Assembly (NCBI RefSeq): GCF_003703975.1
Contig: NZ_QTJY01000009.1
Span: forward strand, 1-64,000
Reading direction: 5' to 3'
Origin: Larkinella soli
GTDB lineage: Bacteria; Bacteroidota; Bacteroidia; Cytophagales; Spirosomataceae
Length of the DNA: 64,000 nt
A program made the position numbers and the translations under genes. The notes below the pieces were generated by a model. The model ran no database searches and had not been told where the DNA came from. It saw nothing but the letters and a program-made list of their open reading frames with translations. How positions within the stretch are numbered: the first letter of the stretch is position 1; every line of letters begins with the position of its first letter. Shown here piece by piece: positions 50,787-59,113 of this stretch.

Positions 50787-52301
50787 ATGAAATCCATAAA
50801 ATATTTCATCTCCCTGCTGGCCCTGGTTCTGGTAACGTCCTGCGACAACGAGTTTGAGGAGGTCAACAACAACCCCAACGTCCCGACGCAGGTCTCACCG
50901 GACCTGCTGCTGGCCGGGGTGATCCGCAATACCGTCAACGACCAGGTCAACGAAGCCTGGGGCATCGGCAACATCGTCGTGCAGCATACCGCCAAAATCC
51001 AGTTCGTGAACGAAGACCGCTACCTCTGGGGCGAGCGCAACGGCGTCTGGAACAGCGTGTACGGCAATATGCGCAACGTCCAGAACATCATCGATCTGGC
51101 TACCGCGAGCCGGCAGAACAACTACCTCGGCGTAGCGCTAATCCTGAAATCCTGGCTGTTCTCGATCGCAACCGACGCCTACGGCGACATCCCGTACACC
51201 GACGCTCTCAAGGCGAAATCAGACGGAGTCTATGCGCCGAAGTACGATACGCAGGAGGCCGTTTACAACGGGATCCTGAGCGACCTGGCCAAAGCCAACG
51301 ACCTGCTGGGAACGAGCAGCGAAGTACTGTCGGGCGACATTCTGTTCGGGGGCGGGGCCGCCAGTCTTCCGAAATGGAAGAAGCTGGCCAACTCGCTGCG
51401 GCTCCGCGCCCTGATGCGCATCTCCAACAAACGCAGCGTCGGAGCCGACCTCCAGGCCATCGTGGCCGACAAGGCGAAATTCCCGATCATGGAATCGAAC
51501 GCCGACAATGCCGCCCTGGCTTACCTGCCGACGGCGCCCAACCAGTGGCCGCTATACGGCTCGCGGGTGGGTTCATTCGACGAGTTCCGGGCCAGCAAGT
51601 CGCTGGTCGACCGGCTGCTGGCGCTTAACGATCCCCGTCTTCCGGTGTTTGCCCGGCCGGTCGAGCGGCCTTCCGCGCCGGGCAAGGTCGAGTATGTAGG
51701 CGTTCCCAACGGTCTGGGCGATACGCCGGCCCTGAACTACAACGGGGGGCCGCAGGGCGTGTCGCGGGTGGGTCTGCCGTTCGCCTGTCTGGTGTGCAGC
51801 AGCCCGGCGCCGGTGCCCAACGTAGCCCGGGGTCTGATCATGACCTACCCGGAAGTACAGTTCCTGCTGGCCGAAGCCCGCGAAAAGGGATTGATTACCA
51901 CCGGCAGCGCCGAAACCTATTACCTGAACGGGATTCAGGCCAACATCGACTACTACAAAAGCATCGTTCCGGCCGAATACAACCTCAGCGTGACGCCCCC
52001 GCCCGGCTATTTCACCCAGCCGGGCGTCGCCTACACCGGCACGACGCAGCAGAAACTGGAGAAAATCGGTCTTCAGAAGTGGGTGGCCCTGATGTTCAAC
52101 GGGCTGGAGGCCTGGTTCGACTGGCGCCGGACGGGCATCCCGGCCGTCACGCCCGGCCCCGACAACCTGAACAGCAACAAGGTGCCGGTGCGGTATCCGT
52201 ATCCCCAGTCGGAGCAGTCGCTCAACGGCCCCAACCGCGCCGAAGCCGTCACCCGCCAGGGCGCCGACGACCTGAACACCCCGGTCTGGTGGGATAAATA
52301 A
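50787..52301 (+). CDS. SusD/RagB-family nutrient-binding lipoprotein (SusD-like_2 type)
   Basis: The 504-residue lipoprotein has a signal ending in V-T-S-C (lipidated C20) and the SusD-like_2 (PF12771-like) features: D-L-L-L-A-G-V-I-R at the start, A-L-I-L-K-S-W-L-F-S-I-A-T-D-A-Y-G-D-I-P-Y-T-D-A, and the end pattern L-Q-K-W-V-A-L-M-F-N-G-L-E-A-W-F-D-W-R-R-T-G. It forms a lid on the SusC barrel outside the cell and captures the ligand. This subtype is often linked to non-glycan cargo, including peptides, which fits the missing glycoside hydrolases, but that is inference. Co-transcribed with susC; a terminator follows. Confidence 0.92.
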   Translation: MKSIKYFISLLALVLVTSCDNEFEEVNNNPNVPTQVSPDLLLAGVIRNTVNDQVNEAWGIGNIVVQHTAKIQFVNEDRYLWGERNGVWNSVYGNMRNVQNIIDLATASRQNNYLGVALILKSWLFSIATDAYGDIPYTDALKAKSDGVYAPKYDTQEAVYNGILSDLAKANDLLGTSSEVLSGDILFGGGAASLPKWKKLANSLRLRALMRISNKRSVGADLQAIVADKAKFPIMESNADNAALAYLPTAPNQWPLYGSRVGSFDEFRASKSLVDRLLALNDPRLPVFARPVERPSAPGKVEYVGVPNGLGDTPALNYNGGPQGVSRVGLPFACLVCSSPAPVPNVARGLIMTYPEVQFLLAEAREKGLITTGSAETYYLNGIQANIDYYKSIVPAEYNLSVTPPPGYFTQPGVAYTGTTQQKLEKIGLQKWVALMFNGLEAWFDWRRTGIPAVTPGPDNLNSNKVPVRYPYPQSEQSLNGPNRAEAVTRQGADDLNTPVWWDK

Positions 52302-52318
52302 GCCTCCAGACGCATTGG

Positions 52319-52353
52319 AAAAAGCCCCGACCGCTCGCAGTCGGGGCTTTTTT
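52319..52353 (+). terminator. Intrinsic terminator after susCD
   Basis: AAAGCCCCGA (52321-52330) pairs with TCGGGGCTTT (52341-52350) around a 10-nt loop and is followed by more T. Confidence 0.85.
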
Positions 52354-52433
52354 GCTGTCCGGGCCGGATGACGGGGTTTGTAAAATACCGGTGGCCGGGT
52401 ATTTTAATGCTGGTGTTTGCTGAACATCTTTTT

Positions 52434-52441
52434 TACCTTTG
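52434..52441 (+). promoter_or_regulatory. -7 element TACCTTTG of the interrupted XRE gene
   Basis: TACCTTTG fits TAnnTTTG and lies 22 bp before ATG 52464. The promoter looks intact although the gene is interrupted. Confidence 0.5.
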
Positions 52442-52463
52442 TGGACATACAAACGACCCGACC

Positions 52464-52913
52464 ATGCCGAAAACGATTCATCAGGGCAGAAACGTAAAAC
52501 GCTTCCGGGAGATGCTCGGCATCAAACAGGAGGCTAAAGCCTCCGAGCTGGGCGACGACTGAAACCAGCGGAAAATTTCGGTGCTGGAGCAGAAGGAGGA
52601 CATCGAGCCGGAGTTGCTGGACCAGCTCGCCCGCGTGCTGAAAGTGCCGGCCGAGGCCATCCGGAACTTCGATGAGGAAACCGCCATGTTCAACATCCAG
52701 CACAATTACGAAGGGTCCCACAACTCGGGGTCCAATCAGGTTCATCAGCCGACCGACAGCATTAAGAATAACTACTGGCACTGGACCTTTAATCCGGTCG
52801 ATAAAATCGTCGAATTATACGAGCGCCTGCTTCAGGCCGAAAAGGAAAAAGCCGGCCTGCTCCGTGGGCGGGGAACCGATCCGGGTGCCGGCGCGGAGGC
52901 TGACAAAGGCTGA
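52464..52913 (+). pseudogene. XRE-family regulator interrupted by an in-frame TGA at codon 33
   Basis: The first 32 codons (R-N-V-K-R-F-R-E-M-L-G-I-K-Q-E at residues 9-23) are the start of a helix-turn-helix domain. TGA follows at 52560-52562, then the same frame continues to 52913 with N-Q-R-K-I-S-V-L-E-Q-K-E-D, L-A-R-V-L-K-V-P-A-E-A-I-R-N-F, and a C-terminal F-N-P-V-D-K-I-V-E-L-Y-E-R-L-L coiled segment. In intact relatives I recall L-G-(D/E)-D-W-N-Q at this point, so TGA most likely replaces a Trp TGG. The 149-codon reading frame is otherwise whole. Lys25 in place of a usual hydrophobic residue suggests further decay. Confidence 0.75.
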
Positions 52914-52940
52914 TCAGGATTTCAAATCCCGACCGGCGGC

Positions 52941-53477
52941 TCAGGCCAGCCCGGTGATGGGAATCGGCGGTTGCGGGTGGTCGGGGTAGGGTTGAAGGAT
53001 GCGCTGGTACCAGGCGACGCTGTGCCATTGCCCGAATTTATAACCGGTATTGGAATAGGTGCCGATCAATCCGAAGCCCATGGCCCGGTGGAAGCCTTCG
53101 CTTTTTTCGTTGGGCAGTGTGATACCGGCAAAAGCGTTGCAGTAGCCCTGCCGGATCAGACAGTCGAACAGGCGCGTGTAAAGGCTCCGGGCGATGCCCT
53201 GGCGGTGGGCGTCGGCGTGCAGGTAGACCGAGGTGTTCACCGACCACTGGTAGGCCATGCGCTCGGCGTGCCGGGAAGCATAGGCAAAGCCCAGCACCTG
53301 CCCGTCGCGCTCGGCGAGCAGGTAGGGAAGCTGCCGGTAAACGGCCTCGACGCGCCCGGCAAACTCCTCGACGGACGGCACCTCATATTCAAAGGAAATG
53401 ACCGAATCGGTGATGTAGGGGGCATAGACGGCCAGCAGGGCCGGGGCGTCGGACGGGGTGGCGAAGCGGATCGTCAT
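52941..53477 (-). CDS. GNAT-family N-acetyltransferase (phosphinothricin/methionine sulfoximine type)
   Basis: The 178-residue protein opens I-R-F-A-T-P-S-D-A-P-A-L-L-A-V-Y-A-P-Y-I and contains S-V-Y-L-H-A-D-A-H-R-Q-G-I-A-R-S-L-Y, the acetyl-CoA-binding R/Q-x-x-G-x-G/A segment, then N-E-K-S-E-G-F-H-R-A-M-G-F. The order and the W-Y-Q-R-I-L-Q-P-Y end match the Pat/MnaT group, which acetylates L-methionine sulfoximine, phosphinothricin or similar amines. In most genomes it is a general small-molecule acetyltransferase. It is divergent from the LytTR gene across a short region and convergent with the XRE pseudogene. Confidence 0.88.
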   Translation of the reverse strand: MTIRFATPSDAPALLAVYAPYITDSVISFEYEVPSVEEFAGRVEAVYRQLPYLLAERDGQVLGFAYASRHAERMAYQWSVNTSVYLHADAHRQGIARSLYTRLFDCLIRQGYCNAFAGITLPNEKSEGFHRAMGFGLIGTYSNTGYKFGQWHSVAWYQRILQPYPDHPQPPIPITGLA

Positions 53478-53536
53478 CTCGAAAAATGGAACAAGTGGTT
53501 GGGTTGATTATCTTCGCTGGATTTCGAGGTCGTTCC

Positions 53537-54355
53537 ATGCAGAAGCCAGGTTGGTTCCGAAGCCCCTATGATCCGGATGTGCCGTTGTTTCTGGTGCTGA
53601 TTCCCCTGATCAGCGGCTTCAATTATTACCTTACCTACTCCAACATCCGGTTCAACGGCTTCCTGCTGCTGACGTTTACCATCGACACCGTCCAGGGCTA
53701 TCTGGCGTGGCTGGCCGTTCGCCGGCTCATCCTGTACCTCGACCGGCGACTGCCTTACCGGGAAAACGCGTTTCGGCGCATTGTTATCCAGCTCATCACC
53801 ACCACCGCCCTTGGGCTGCTGATCATCAGCGCGCTGACCGAACTGGTCAGCTGGATCGCCCGCGGCCGACCGGCTCCCCTGCACTTCTACACCCGCGACC
53901 TGTTCATCATCAGCATCTGGTTCTACGTCATCAACGGGGTTTACATCGGGCTGCATTATTATTACGAGTTGCAGTCGGCTGAAACCCGGCGCGGGGAGGA
54001 AGTTCGCCCGAAGCCGGAAGCCTTCCCCGTAAAATACGGAAAAAAGGAATTGTGGCTGCGCTTCGACGAACTGCTCGGGTTTTATGTCGAGGGCAACTAC
54101 GCCGTCGCCTGCCGGACCGGCGGTCACCGTTACTACCTCGACCAGTCGCTCGATAAGGTCGAACAGCAGCTTCCGGCGGCCGTTTTCTTCCGGCTCAACC
54201 GGCAGATCCTGCTGCACCGCCAGATCATCGCCGGGTTCCGGCGGGCCGATAACGGCAAACTGATCGTGCTGCTGAACGACAACCCGATGTTTCCGCCCGA
54301 GATTCCGGTCAGCCGCATCAGGGCCGCTCCGTTCAAGGCGTGGTTCCGGCCCTGA
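53537..54355 (+). CDS. Membrane-anchored LytTR-domain regulator
   Basis: From ATG 53537 the product has 272 residues: four predicted membrane helices in the first 145 (P-L-F-L-V-L-I-P-L-I-S-G, then L-L-L-T-F-T-I-D-T-V, then the I-Q-L-I-T-T-T-A-L-G-L-L-I-I segment and I-I-S-I-W-F-Y-V-I-N-G-V), and a LytTR DNA-binding domain at 168-270 (F-D-E-L-L-G-F-Y-V-E-G-N-Y, then F-F-R-L-N-R-Q-I-L-L-H). There is no receiver domain, so it may sense a membrane signal directly. An ATG 51 nt upstream is in frame; I prefer the later start because the family begins close to M-Q-K-P. The downstream barrel and two serine hydrolase genes may be its targets. Confidence 0.8.
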   Translation: MQKPGWFRSPYDPDVPLFLVLIPLISGFNYYLTYSNIRFNGFLLLTFTIDTVQGYLAWLAVRRLILYLDRRLPYRENAFRRIVIQLITTTALGLLIISALTELVSWIARGRPAPLHFYTRDLFIISIWFYVINGVYIGLHYYYELQSAETRRGEEVRPKPEAFPVKYGKKELWLRFDELLGFYVEGNYAVACRTGGHRYYLDQSLDKVEQQLPAAVFFRLNRQILLHRQIIAGFRRADNGKLIVLLNDNPMFPPEIPVSRIRAAPFKAWFRP

Positions 54356-54458
54356 GCCGTGCATATCGTCAGGAAAATCGCTACACTTCGCCAGAAAACC
54401 GCCTTTTTCCGACGTTCCGGGTGCTTTCTCCGGTTTACCTTGCGTCAAAAATCCACGC

Positions 54459-55064
54459 ATGAAAAGGACCATCTGTTTTCTCCTGCTGGGGTGCGGTGCG
54501 GCACTTCCGCTGCGGGGCCAGCCCGACCGGCCCCGCGGTTATCAAAATTTCCCGATCATCATAACGGCCCAGTTTCACGCGCTGTCGATGCCGTTCCGGG
54601 ATCTGAAAGCCAACTTCGCCAACATCGGCCTCGGGCTGGGCACCGAGGTCAGTCTGAACGGTAAACACAACTGGGTGCAGCAGCTGAGCCTGGTCTGGTA
54701 CCGGAACAAGACCGTCGGGAACGGGCTGATGGCCTATACCCAAACCGTTTGGCGGCCGACGGTGACCGGACACTTTTTCACGGAAGTGAAAGCCGGAATC
54801 GGTTACCAGCTGGCCTTCCGCCCGGTCGACTCGTTCCGGCCCGTCAACGGCGGCTGGGCTTCGGTGGGCCGGAAAGGAAAGGGAATGCCGGCCGTTCCGG
54901 TCGGGCTGTCCGTCGGCTACGACAACCCGGCTTCGCGGACGGCGGTATCGCCCTTCGCCACCTACCAGCTGCTGCTCATCAGCGGTTACAACAAAAGCGT
55001 TCCGCTCGTTCCGCAGACGCTCATCCAGGCCGGAGCGCGAATCCATCCGAATTATGGCAGATAA
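54459..55064 (+). CDS. Small outer-membrane beta-barrel-like protein
   Basis: The 201-residue protein has a signal peptide (M-K-R-T-I-C-F-L-L-L-G-C-G-A-A-L-P-L-R-G-Q) and then alternating amphipathic strands such as F-P-I-I-I-T-A-Q-F-H, W-V-Q-Q-L-S-L-V-W-Y, G-H-F-F-T-E-V-K-A-G-I-G-Y-Q-L and P-F-A-T-Y-Q-L-L-L. This pattern suggests an eight-strand outer-membrane barrel, though the final residue is not the usual Phe (it ends N-Y-G-R). I recognise no named family. The stop lies 4 bp before the first serine hydrolase start, so the two are surely co-transcribed. Confidence 0.65.
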   Translation: MKRTICFLLLGCGAALPLRGQPDRPRGYQNFPIIITAQFHALSMPFRDLKANFANIGLGLGTEVSLNGKHNWVQQLSLVWYRNKTVGNGLMAYTQTVWRPTVTGHFFTEVKAGIGYQLAFRPVDSFRPVNGGWASVGRKGKGMPAVPVGLSVGYDNPASRTAVSPFATYQLLLISGYNKSVPLVPQTLIQAGARIHPNYGR

Positions 55065-55067
55065 ACC

Positions 55068-56252
55068 ATGAAAACCATGAGAACCTATCTTTTCGGCGGC
55101 TTCGTTTTTCTCCTGCTGGCGGGCGGTTGTTCGGTCTATCGGCAGGACCTGCCCATGACCTCCTGCGGTTCCGCACCCGTCGCGGTCAACCCGGCTTACT
55201 CGCGGGCCGCTCAGGTCCGGCAGGCGATGGAACAACTCAACCGGGCGGGCGTTCCGGGCTGCGCCATGGCCGTGTATTCGGCGGAGGGCTGGTGGGAGAC
55301 GGCCGCCGGCTACGCCAAAATCGAGGACAAAACCGTCCTGCAGACCTGTCACCTCCAGTACCTCCAGAGCATCGCCAAGCTGTACATGGCCGTGGCCGTC
55401 CTGAAACTGGCCGAGCAGGGGAAAATCAACCTCGACGAGCCCATCACCCGGTATCTGCCCGCCCGCTACAGCCGCTACGTCACCGACGCCGGGCAGGTCA
55501 CGGTGCGGATGCTGCTGAACCATACCTCCGGCATCCCGGAATACAATTTCGCCCCGGCCTACGTCACCCGCCTGCTTCAGCACCCGGATCATCTCTTTTC
55601 GCCTGAAGATTATCTAAAGTACATAGAGGGTAAGCCGCTGACTTTTAAGCCCGGCAGCCGGTATTCGTACCGGAACACCAACTACGTCCTGCTGGCCCTG
55701 CTGACCGACGCCCTCACCGGCAGCCATGCCCGGTATATGACCGAAACCATCTTCACCCCGCTCGGGTTGAAACAGACCTTCTACCGCGACCAGCCGGGTT
55801 ATCTCAACTACCCGAACCTCGTCAACAGCTATTGGGACCGCTATAGCGACGGCATCCTCGAAAATGCGTCCCGGCTTCAGCGCAACAACGTCGCTTCGCT
55901 GGTCGGCGACGACGGCATCGTCGCGACCCCGGCCGACGCCGTGACTTTCCTGCGGGGACTGCTGGAAGGCAAACTGCTCTCGGCCGCCACCCTCGAACAG
56001 ATGAAAACCTGGGTGAAGGACGGGCAGGGCAAACCCGCCTACGGCCTGGGCCTCGACTATACAACCCTCGGCGGGGAGGAAGCCTGGGGCCACTCGGGGG
56101 GCGGCATCGGCGCCGGCTGCGAGCTATATTATTTTCCCCGGAAAAACGTCTATGTGTTCATCGGGCTGAACCTCGGCACCGTCACCGACAGTCCGCTGCA
56201 CCCGGAAGCGGTCAGGGCCCGGGACCAGTTTTATGAAGCCATCCTGAAATAA
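55068..56252 (+). CDS. Lipoprotein serine hydrolase of the class C beta-lactamase family
   Basis: The 394-residue protein has a lipoprotein signal with lipobox L-A-G-G-C (lipidated C21). The catalytic set of penicillin-binding/class C enzymes is visible: S101-x2-K104 in Q-S-I-A-K-L, a Y-S-Y-R-N-T-N motif (Y-x-N) and W-G-H-S-G-G-G (H-S-G). M-L-L-N-H-T-S-G-I follows the nucleophile as in esterase EstB and D-aminopeptidase relatives. Likely substrates are peptidoglycan peptides, esters or amides. It lies between the barrel gene (4 bp before) and a second, diverged family member (72 bp after), so it may belong to an operon under the LytTR regulator. Confidence 0.88.
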   Translation: MKTMRTYLFGGFVFLLLAGGCSVYRQDLPMTSCGSAPVAVNPAYSRAAQVRQAMEQLNRAGVPGCAMAVYSAEGWWETAAGYAKIEDKTVLQTCHLQYLQSIAKLYMAVAVLKLAEQGKINLDEPITRYLPARYSRYVTDAGQVTVRMLLNHTSGIPEYNFAPAYVTRLLQHPDHLFSPEDYLKYIEGKPLTFKPGSRYSYRNTNYVLLALLTDALTGSHARYMTETIFTPLGLKQTFYRDQPGYLNYPNLVNSYWDRYSDGILENASRLQRNNVASLVGDDGIVATPADAVTFLRGLLEGKLLSAATLEQMKTWVKDGQGKPAYGLGLDYTTLGGEEAWGHSGGGIGAGCELYYFPRKNVYVFIGLNLGTVTDSPLHPEAVRARDQFYEAILK

Positions 56253-56323
56253 CAGCGGTCAAATCCGGATTTGAGCAGATTGTTCGGGCCGAAACCGCCT
56301 GTTTTGGGCCAAAAAGCCCTTCC

Positions 56324-57400
56324 ATGAAAGCGATTGCGTGCGTTCTCCTGACGGTTCTGTTCTTTTCATTTCAAACCAATGGCCAGCCTTCCGGAAGGCT
56401 GGCCGGGAAGCTGGCCGAATACATGGCCTCCGCGAACCGGGCCTGGCGGTTCAACGGCTCCGTGCTGGTGGCCCGGAAAGGGGAGGTACTGCTCCACAGG
56501 GCCTACGGTTACCGGGATGCGAAAACCCGGGCGCTGAACGACACCAGCACCCGCTTTCCGATCCTGTCGTTTACCAAGTCGTTCACGGCGGCTTTGATTC
56601 TCCGGCTTCAGGAAGAAGGCCGGCTGTCGGTGAAAGACCCGCTGAGCCGGTTTTTCCCCGACTTTCCGAACGGCGACAGCATCCGGCTGGACCACCTCCT
56701 GACCCACAGTTCGGGGCTGGCCAACTTCACCGACGTGATCGGGGAGGAGGATTCGGCCATCGTCTGCCACCCGGTGCCGCGGCAGCGCGTGCTGGACCTG
56801 TTCTGGAACGCGCCCCGGGCGTTCCGGCCGGGTACGCAGTTCAGCTACAACAACTCGGGCTATTTTCTGCTCGGCATGGTCGCCGAAAAGGTGACGGGCC
56901 GGCCTTACGAGCAGGCCGTCCGGGAAAAAATCTTCCGGCCGTCGGGCATGACCCGCTCCGGCTTCGACTTCAATAACCTGCCGCCGGCGGTGCGGGCTCA
57001 GGGCTACGACACCCTGACGGCGACCTACTTTTCGCCCTACACGTATCTGGACTCGACGGTCGCCTATGCCGCCGGAGCCATTTACAGCACCACCGGTGAT
57101 CTTTACCGCTGGAGCCGGGCCATTGCCGGAAACCGGGTCCTGGCGGCAGCTTCCTGGAAAGAAGCTTTCGAACCCCGGCTGGAGGGATACGGCTACGGCT
57201 GGAAAACCGGCCGCTACCTCGACAAGCCGTACGTCCGGCACGACGGTGGCTACCCCGGCTTCATGTCCGACTTCATCCATTTCCCGGCCGACGACGTGAC
57301 GATCATCCTGCTGAACAACTTCGGCAACTACAACGATTCTCTCCTTCCGGTAGTGATGGGGCTGGCGAACATCGTCTTCGGGCGGCCTCCCGGAAATTGA
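56324..57400 (+). CDS. Secreted serine hydrolase of the class C beta-lactamase family (second copy)
   Basis: The 358-residue protein has a signal peptide (V-L-L-T-V-L-F-F-S-F-Q-T-N-G-Q) and the same family motifs: S82-x2-K85 in L-S-F-T-K-S, F-S-Y-N-N-S-G-Y (Y-x-N) and H-D-G-G-Y (H-x-G), with D-H-L-L-T-H-S-S-G-L after the nucleophile. It is not lipidated, unlike the copy upstream, and the two differ strongly outside the motifs. A pair of such enzymes may act on stem peptides or esters in the periplasm. It is the last gene of the run begun by the barrel gene and is followed by a terminator. Confidence 0.88.
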   Translation: MKAIACVLLTVLFFSFQTNGQPSGRLAGKLAEYMASANRAWRFNGSVLVARKGEVLLHRAYGYRDAKTRALNDTSTRFPILSFTKSFTAALILRLQEEGRLSVKDPLSRFFPDFPNGDSIRLDHLLTHSSGLANFTDVIGEEDSAIVCHPVPRQRVLDLFWNAPRAFRPGTQFSYNNSGYFLLGMVAEKVTGRPYEQAVREKIFRPSGMTRSGFDFNNLPPAVRAQGYDTLTATYFSPYTYLDSTVAYAAGAIYSTTGDLYRWSRAIAGNRVLAAASWKEAFEPRLEGYGYGWKTGRYLDKPYVRHDGGYPGFMSDFIHFPADDVTIILLNNFGNYNDSLLPVVMGLANIVFGRPPGN

Positions 57401-57434
57401 AAAAGCCGAAGCCTGCAACAGGCTTCGGCTTTTC
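57401..57434. terminator. Bidirectional terminator after the second serine hydrolase
   Basis: AAAGCCGAAGCCTG pairs with AGGCTTCGGCTTT around a short CAAC loop (57402-57433). It serves the convergent serine hydrolase and cytochrome c genes. Confidence 0.85.
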
Positions 57435-57454
57435 CGCAAAATCCGTGGCCGGAC

Positions 57455-58435
57455 TTACTTCTTCGCCAGCTGGACTTCGGCGTTCTTCTGCGCAATATCG
57501 TGTTTGATTTTCGGAACCGTCTTCAGGTATTCGTAGATCGCACCCACCTCATAGTCGGACAGCATCGGCCGGGGGAACATGGGCTGCCGCAGGATGGAGC
57601 CGTCCGGACGCACGCCGGTCTTGACCGCCCGGATAAACTGCTCTTTCGTGTATTTTTTGCCGATCCCGGTTTCCTCGTCGAAGGTCAGGTTGGCCGAATA
57701 GACCGGCTGTCCCTTGTCGTCGTTCATCTGAATACCTCCCCCGTAATAGCCTTTGCTGTTTTCGGGATGGACCTTGTCCTGATCGATCATGTCGCCGGAG
57801 TGGCAGCCGAAGCAGTCGCCGATGGCGTCGGCGGTGTAGCGGCCCAGCGCCACCTGATCGATGCTGTCGGGGAGGGCGACCGGAGTGGGGGAGAACGGCA
57901 GCGGTTTCATCATCGTGTGCGTCAGGATTTTGGAGAAAAGGCTCAGTTCAGTTTCAGGTGCTTCCTTTTTGGAAGGCTGAACCGGGAAGGCGTCGGAACG
58001 CAGCCAGGCGATCACCGACTTCAGGTCTTCGTCGGCCATGTTCGGATACTGGGGCATCACCGGGGCGTAGGAGCCGTCGCGACGAACGCCCGTCCGCAGG
58101 AAGTACATGATTTCGCCGTCGGTCCAGTTACCGATGCCCTTCTCCTTATCCTGGGTGATGTTCTTGGAATAAAGCTTTCCGAAAAGCTCCGGGGCTTCGG
58201 CTAAGTGTTTGCCGGTGACGCGGTTGTCATTATCGGCGTGGCAGGCCATGCACTGGATCTGGGCGATCACCTCGCCCCGGGCGATCCGTTCCGGCGTCTT
58301 CTCGACGGAGATTTCAGGAATCACCGGCGGGTCGTAGGAAGGGACACCGACTATGGCAACGTACGCGGTGAAACCACCCGCCAGGACAATGATGCAGGCC
58401 AGAATCAGGCCGATCACTTTCAATACTTTCTTCAT
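57455..58435 (-). CDS. Membrane-anchored dihaem cytochrome c
   Basis: The 326-residue protein has an N-terminal hydrophobic helix (residues 6-28) and two class I cytochrome c domains. Haem motif 1 is C62-M-A-C65-H66 and motif 2 is C208-F-G-C211-H212; likely axial methionines sit in Y-A-P-V-M-P-Q-Y and L-R-Q-P-M-F-P-R-P. Spacing and the repeated F-L/I-R-x-x-K-T-G-V-R-x-D-G-S block in each half show they arose by duplication. It should shuttle electrons in the periplasm, for instance from dehydrogenases to the terminal oxidase. It has no redox partner next to it. Confidence 0.87.
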   Translation of the reverse strand: MKKVLKVIGLILACIIVLAGGFTAYVAIVGVPSYDPPVIPEISVEKTPERIARGEVIAQIQCMACHADNDNRVTGKHLAEAPELFGKLYSKNITQDKEKGIGNWTDGEIMYFLRTGVRRDGSYAPVMPQYPNMADEDLKSVIAWLRSDAFPVQPSKKEAPETELSLFSKILTHTMMKPLPFSPTPVALPDSIDQVALGRYTADAIGDCFGCHSGDMIDQDKVHPENSKGYYGGGIQMNDDKGQPVYSANLTFDEETGIGKKYTKEQFIRAVKTGVRPDGSILRQPMFPRPMLSDYEVGAIYEYLKTVPKIKHDIAQKNAEVQLAKK

Positions 58436-58726
58436 CGTATTTGCTGTTTAAAATGGCTTGTTGTTCAGGTGTCTCGTTGAAAGACCGACGTAAAATTGCG
58501 GTCATCTCCTCCCGAGACCAATGAACAAGGCCATGAAACGGAACAAGTGTGCGATGGAACGTGCAAAAAGCCGTTCATGAAAGCATCCCGAAACGATGGA
58601 AAAAGCCGGTTGCCAGGCGGTCTTTGAATTCGGCCCGGCCTGCGGGGACAGGAAGGGCAGGTGGGTCCATTTCGATGGACTGGCATCTATGACGTTTAAG
58701 CAGGATCGGATGCGCAGAATTCTGGC

Positions 58727-59113
58727 TCAGTCCAGCGGGATGCTGGCCGTGTAGAGAATGACGATGTCCGAAATCATAACTTTGCCGGGTCCGGATACGG
58801 AAACGATCACCTCGTTGTTTCTTCTCCTCAGATCGCTGGCCAATACCGTCGCGTGAAACTTACGCTCGACTCCGGGGATGAATTCAAGGTCCTTGTTGAC
58901 GAAAAAATCACTGGAGGAAGCCATCCGCATCTTCAGATTGACGCCGTCTTCCAGCACCGTCACGTTGCAGGTGACGATCATTTTAAACTGCCGGTCGACG
59001 TCGGGGGCCTGAAAGCCGGGGTAACGAAAATCACTGGAAGCGTCGGAGGGTATGGTCCGGTTCGTGTCGGAGCCGGGCACAATGGCATATCTGGCGACCT
59101 TAATTGTAGCCAT
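58727..59113 (-). CDS. Hypothetical small beta-rich protein
   Basis: From ATG 59113 this is 128 residues without a signal peptide or membrane segment. It is rich in beta-forming stretches (M-A-T-I-K-V-A-R-Y-A-I-V-P, K-M-I-V-T-C-N-V-T-V-L-E-D-G, E-V-I-V-S-V-S-G-P-G-K-V-M-I-S-D-I-V-I-L-Y) with a polar centre, suggesting a compact beta-sandwich. I do not recognise a family. An in-frame ATG 93 nt upstream is possible but adds unconvincing sequence. It stands alone between two gene-poor spacers, and the surrounding DNA is more AT-rich than average on the upstream side. Function unknown. Confidence 0.5.
   Translation of the reverse strand: MATIKVARYAIVPGSDTNRTIPSDASSDFRYPGFQAPDVDRQFKMIVTCNVTVLEDGVNLKMRMASSSDFFVNKDLEFIPGVERKFHATVLASDLRRRNNEVIVSVSGPGKVMISDIVILYTASIPLD

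Noticed and set aside
58465-58686. A 73-codon minus-strand frame in the spacer upstream of the cytochrome c gene
   Set aside because: Low-complexity Arg/Pro/Ser-rich translation, no promoter and no family resemblance.
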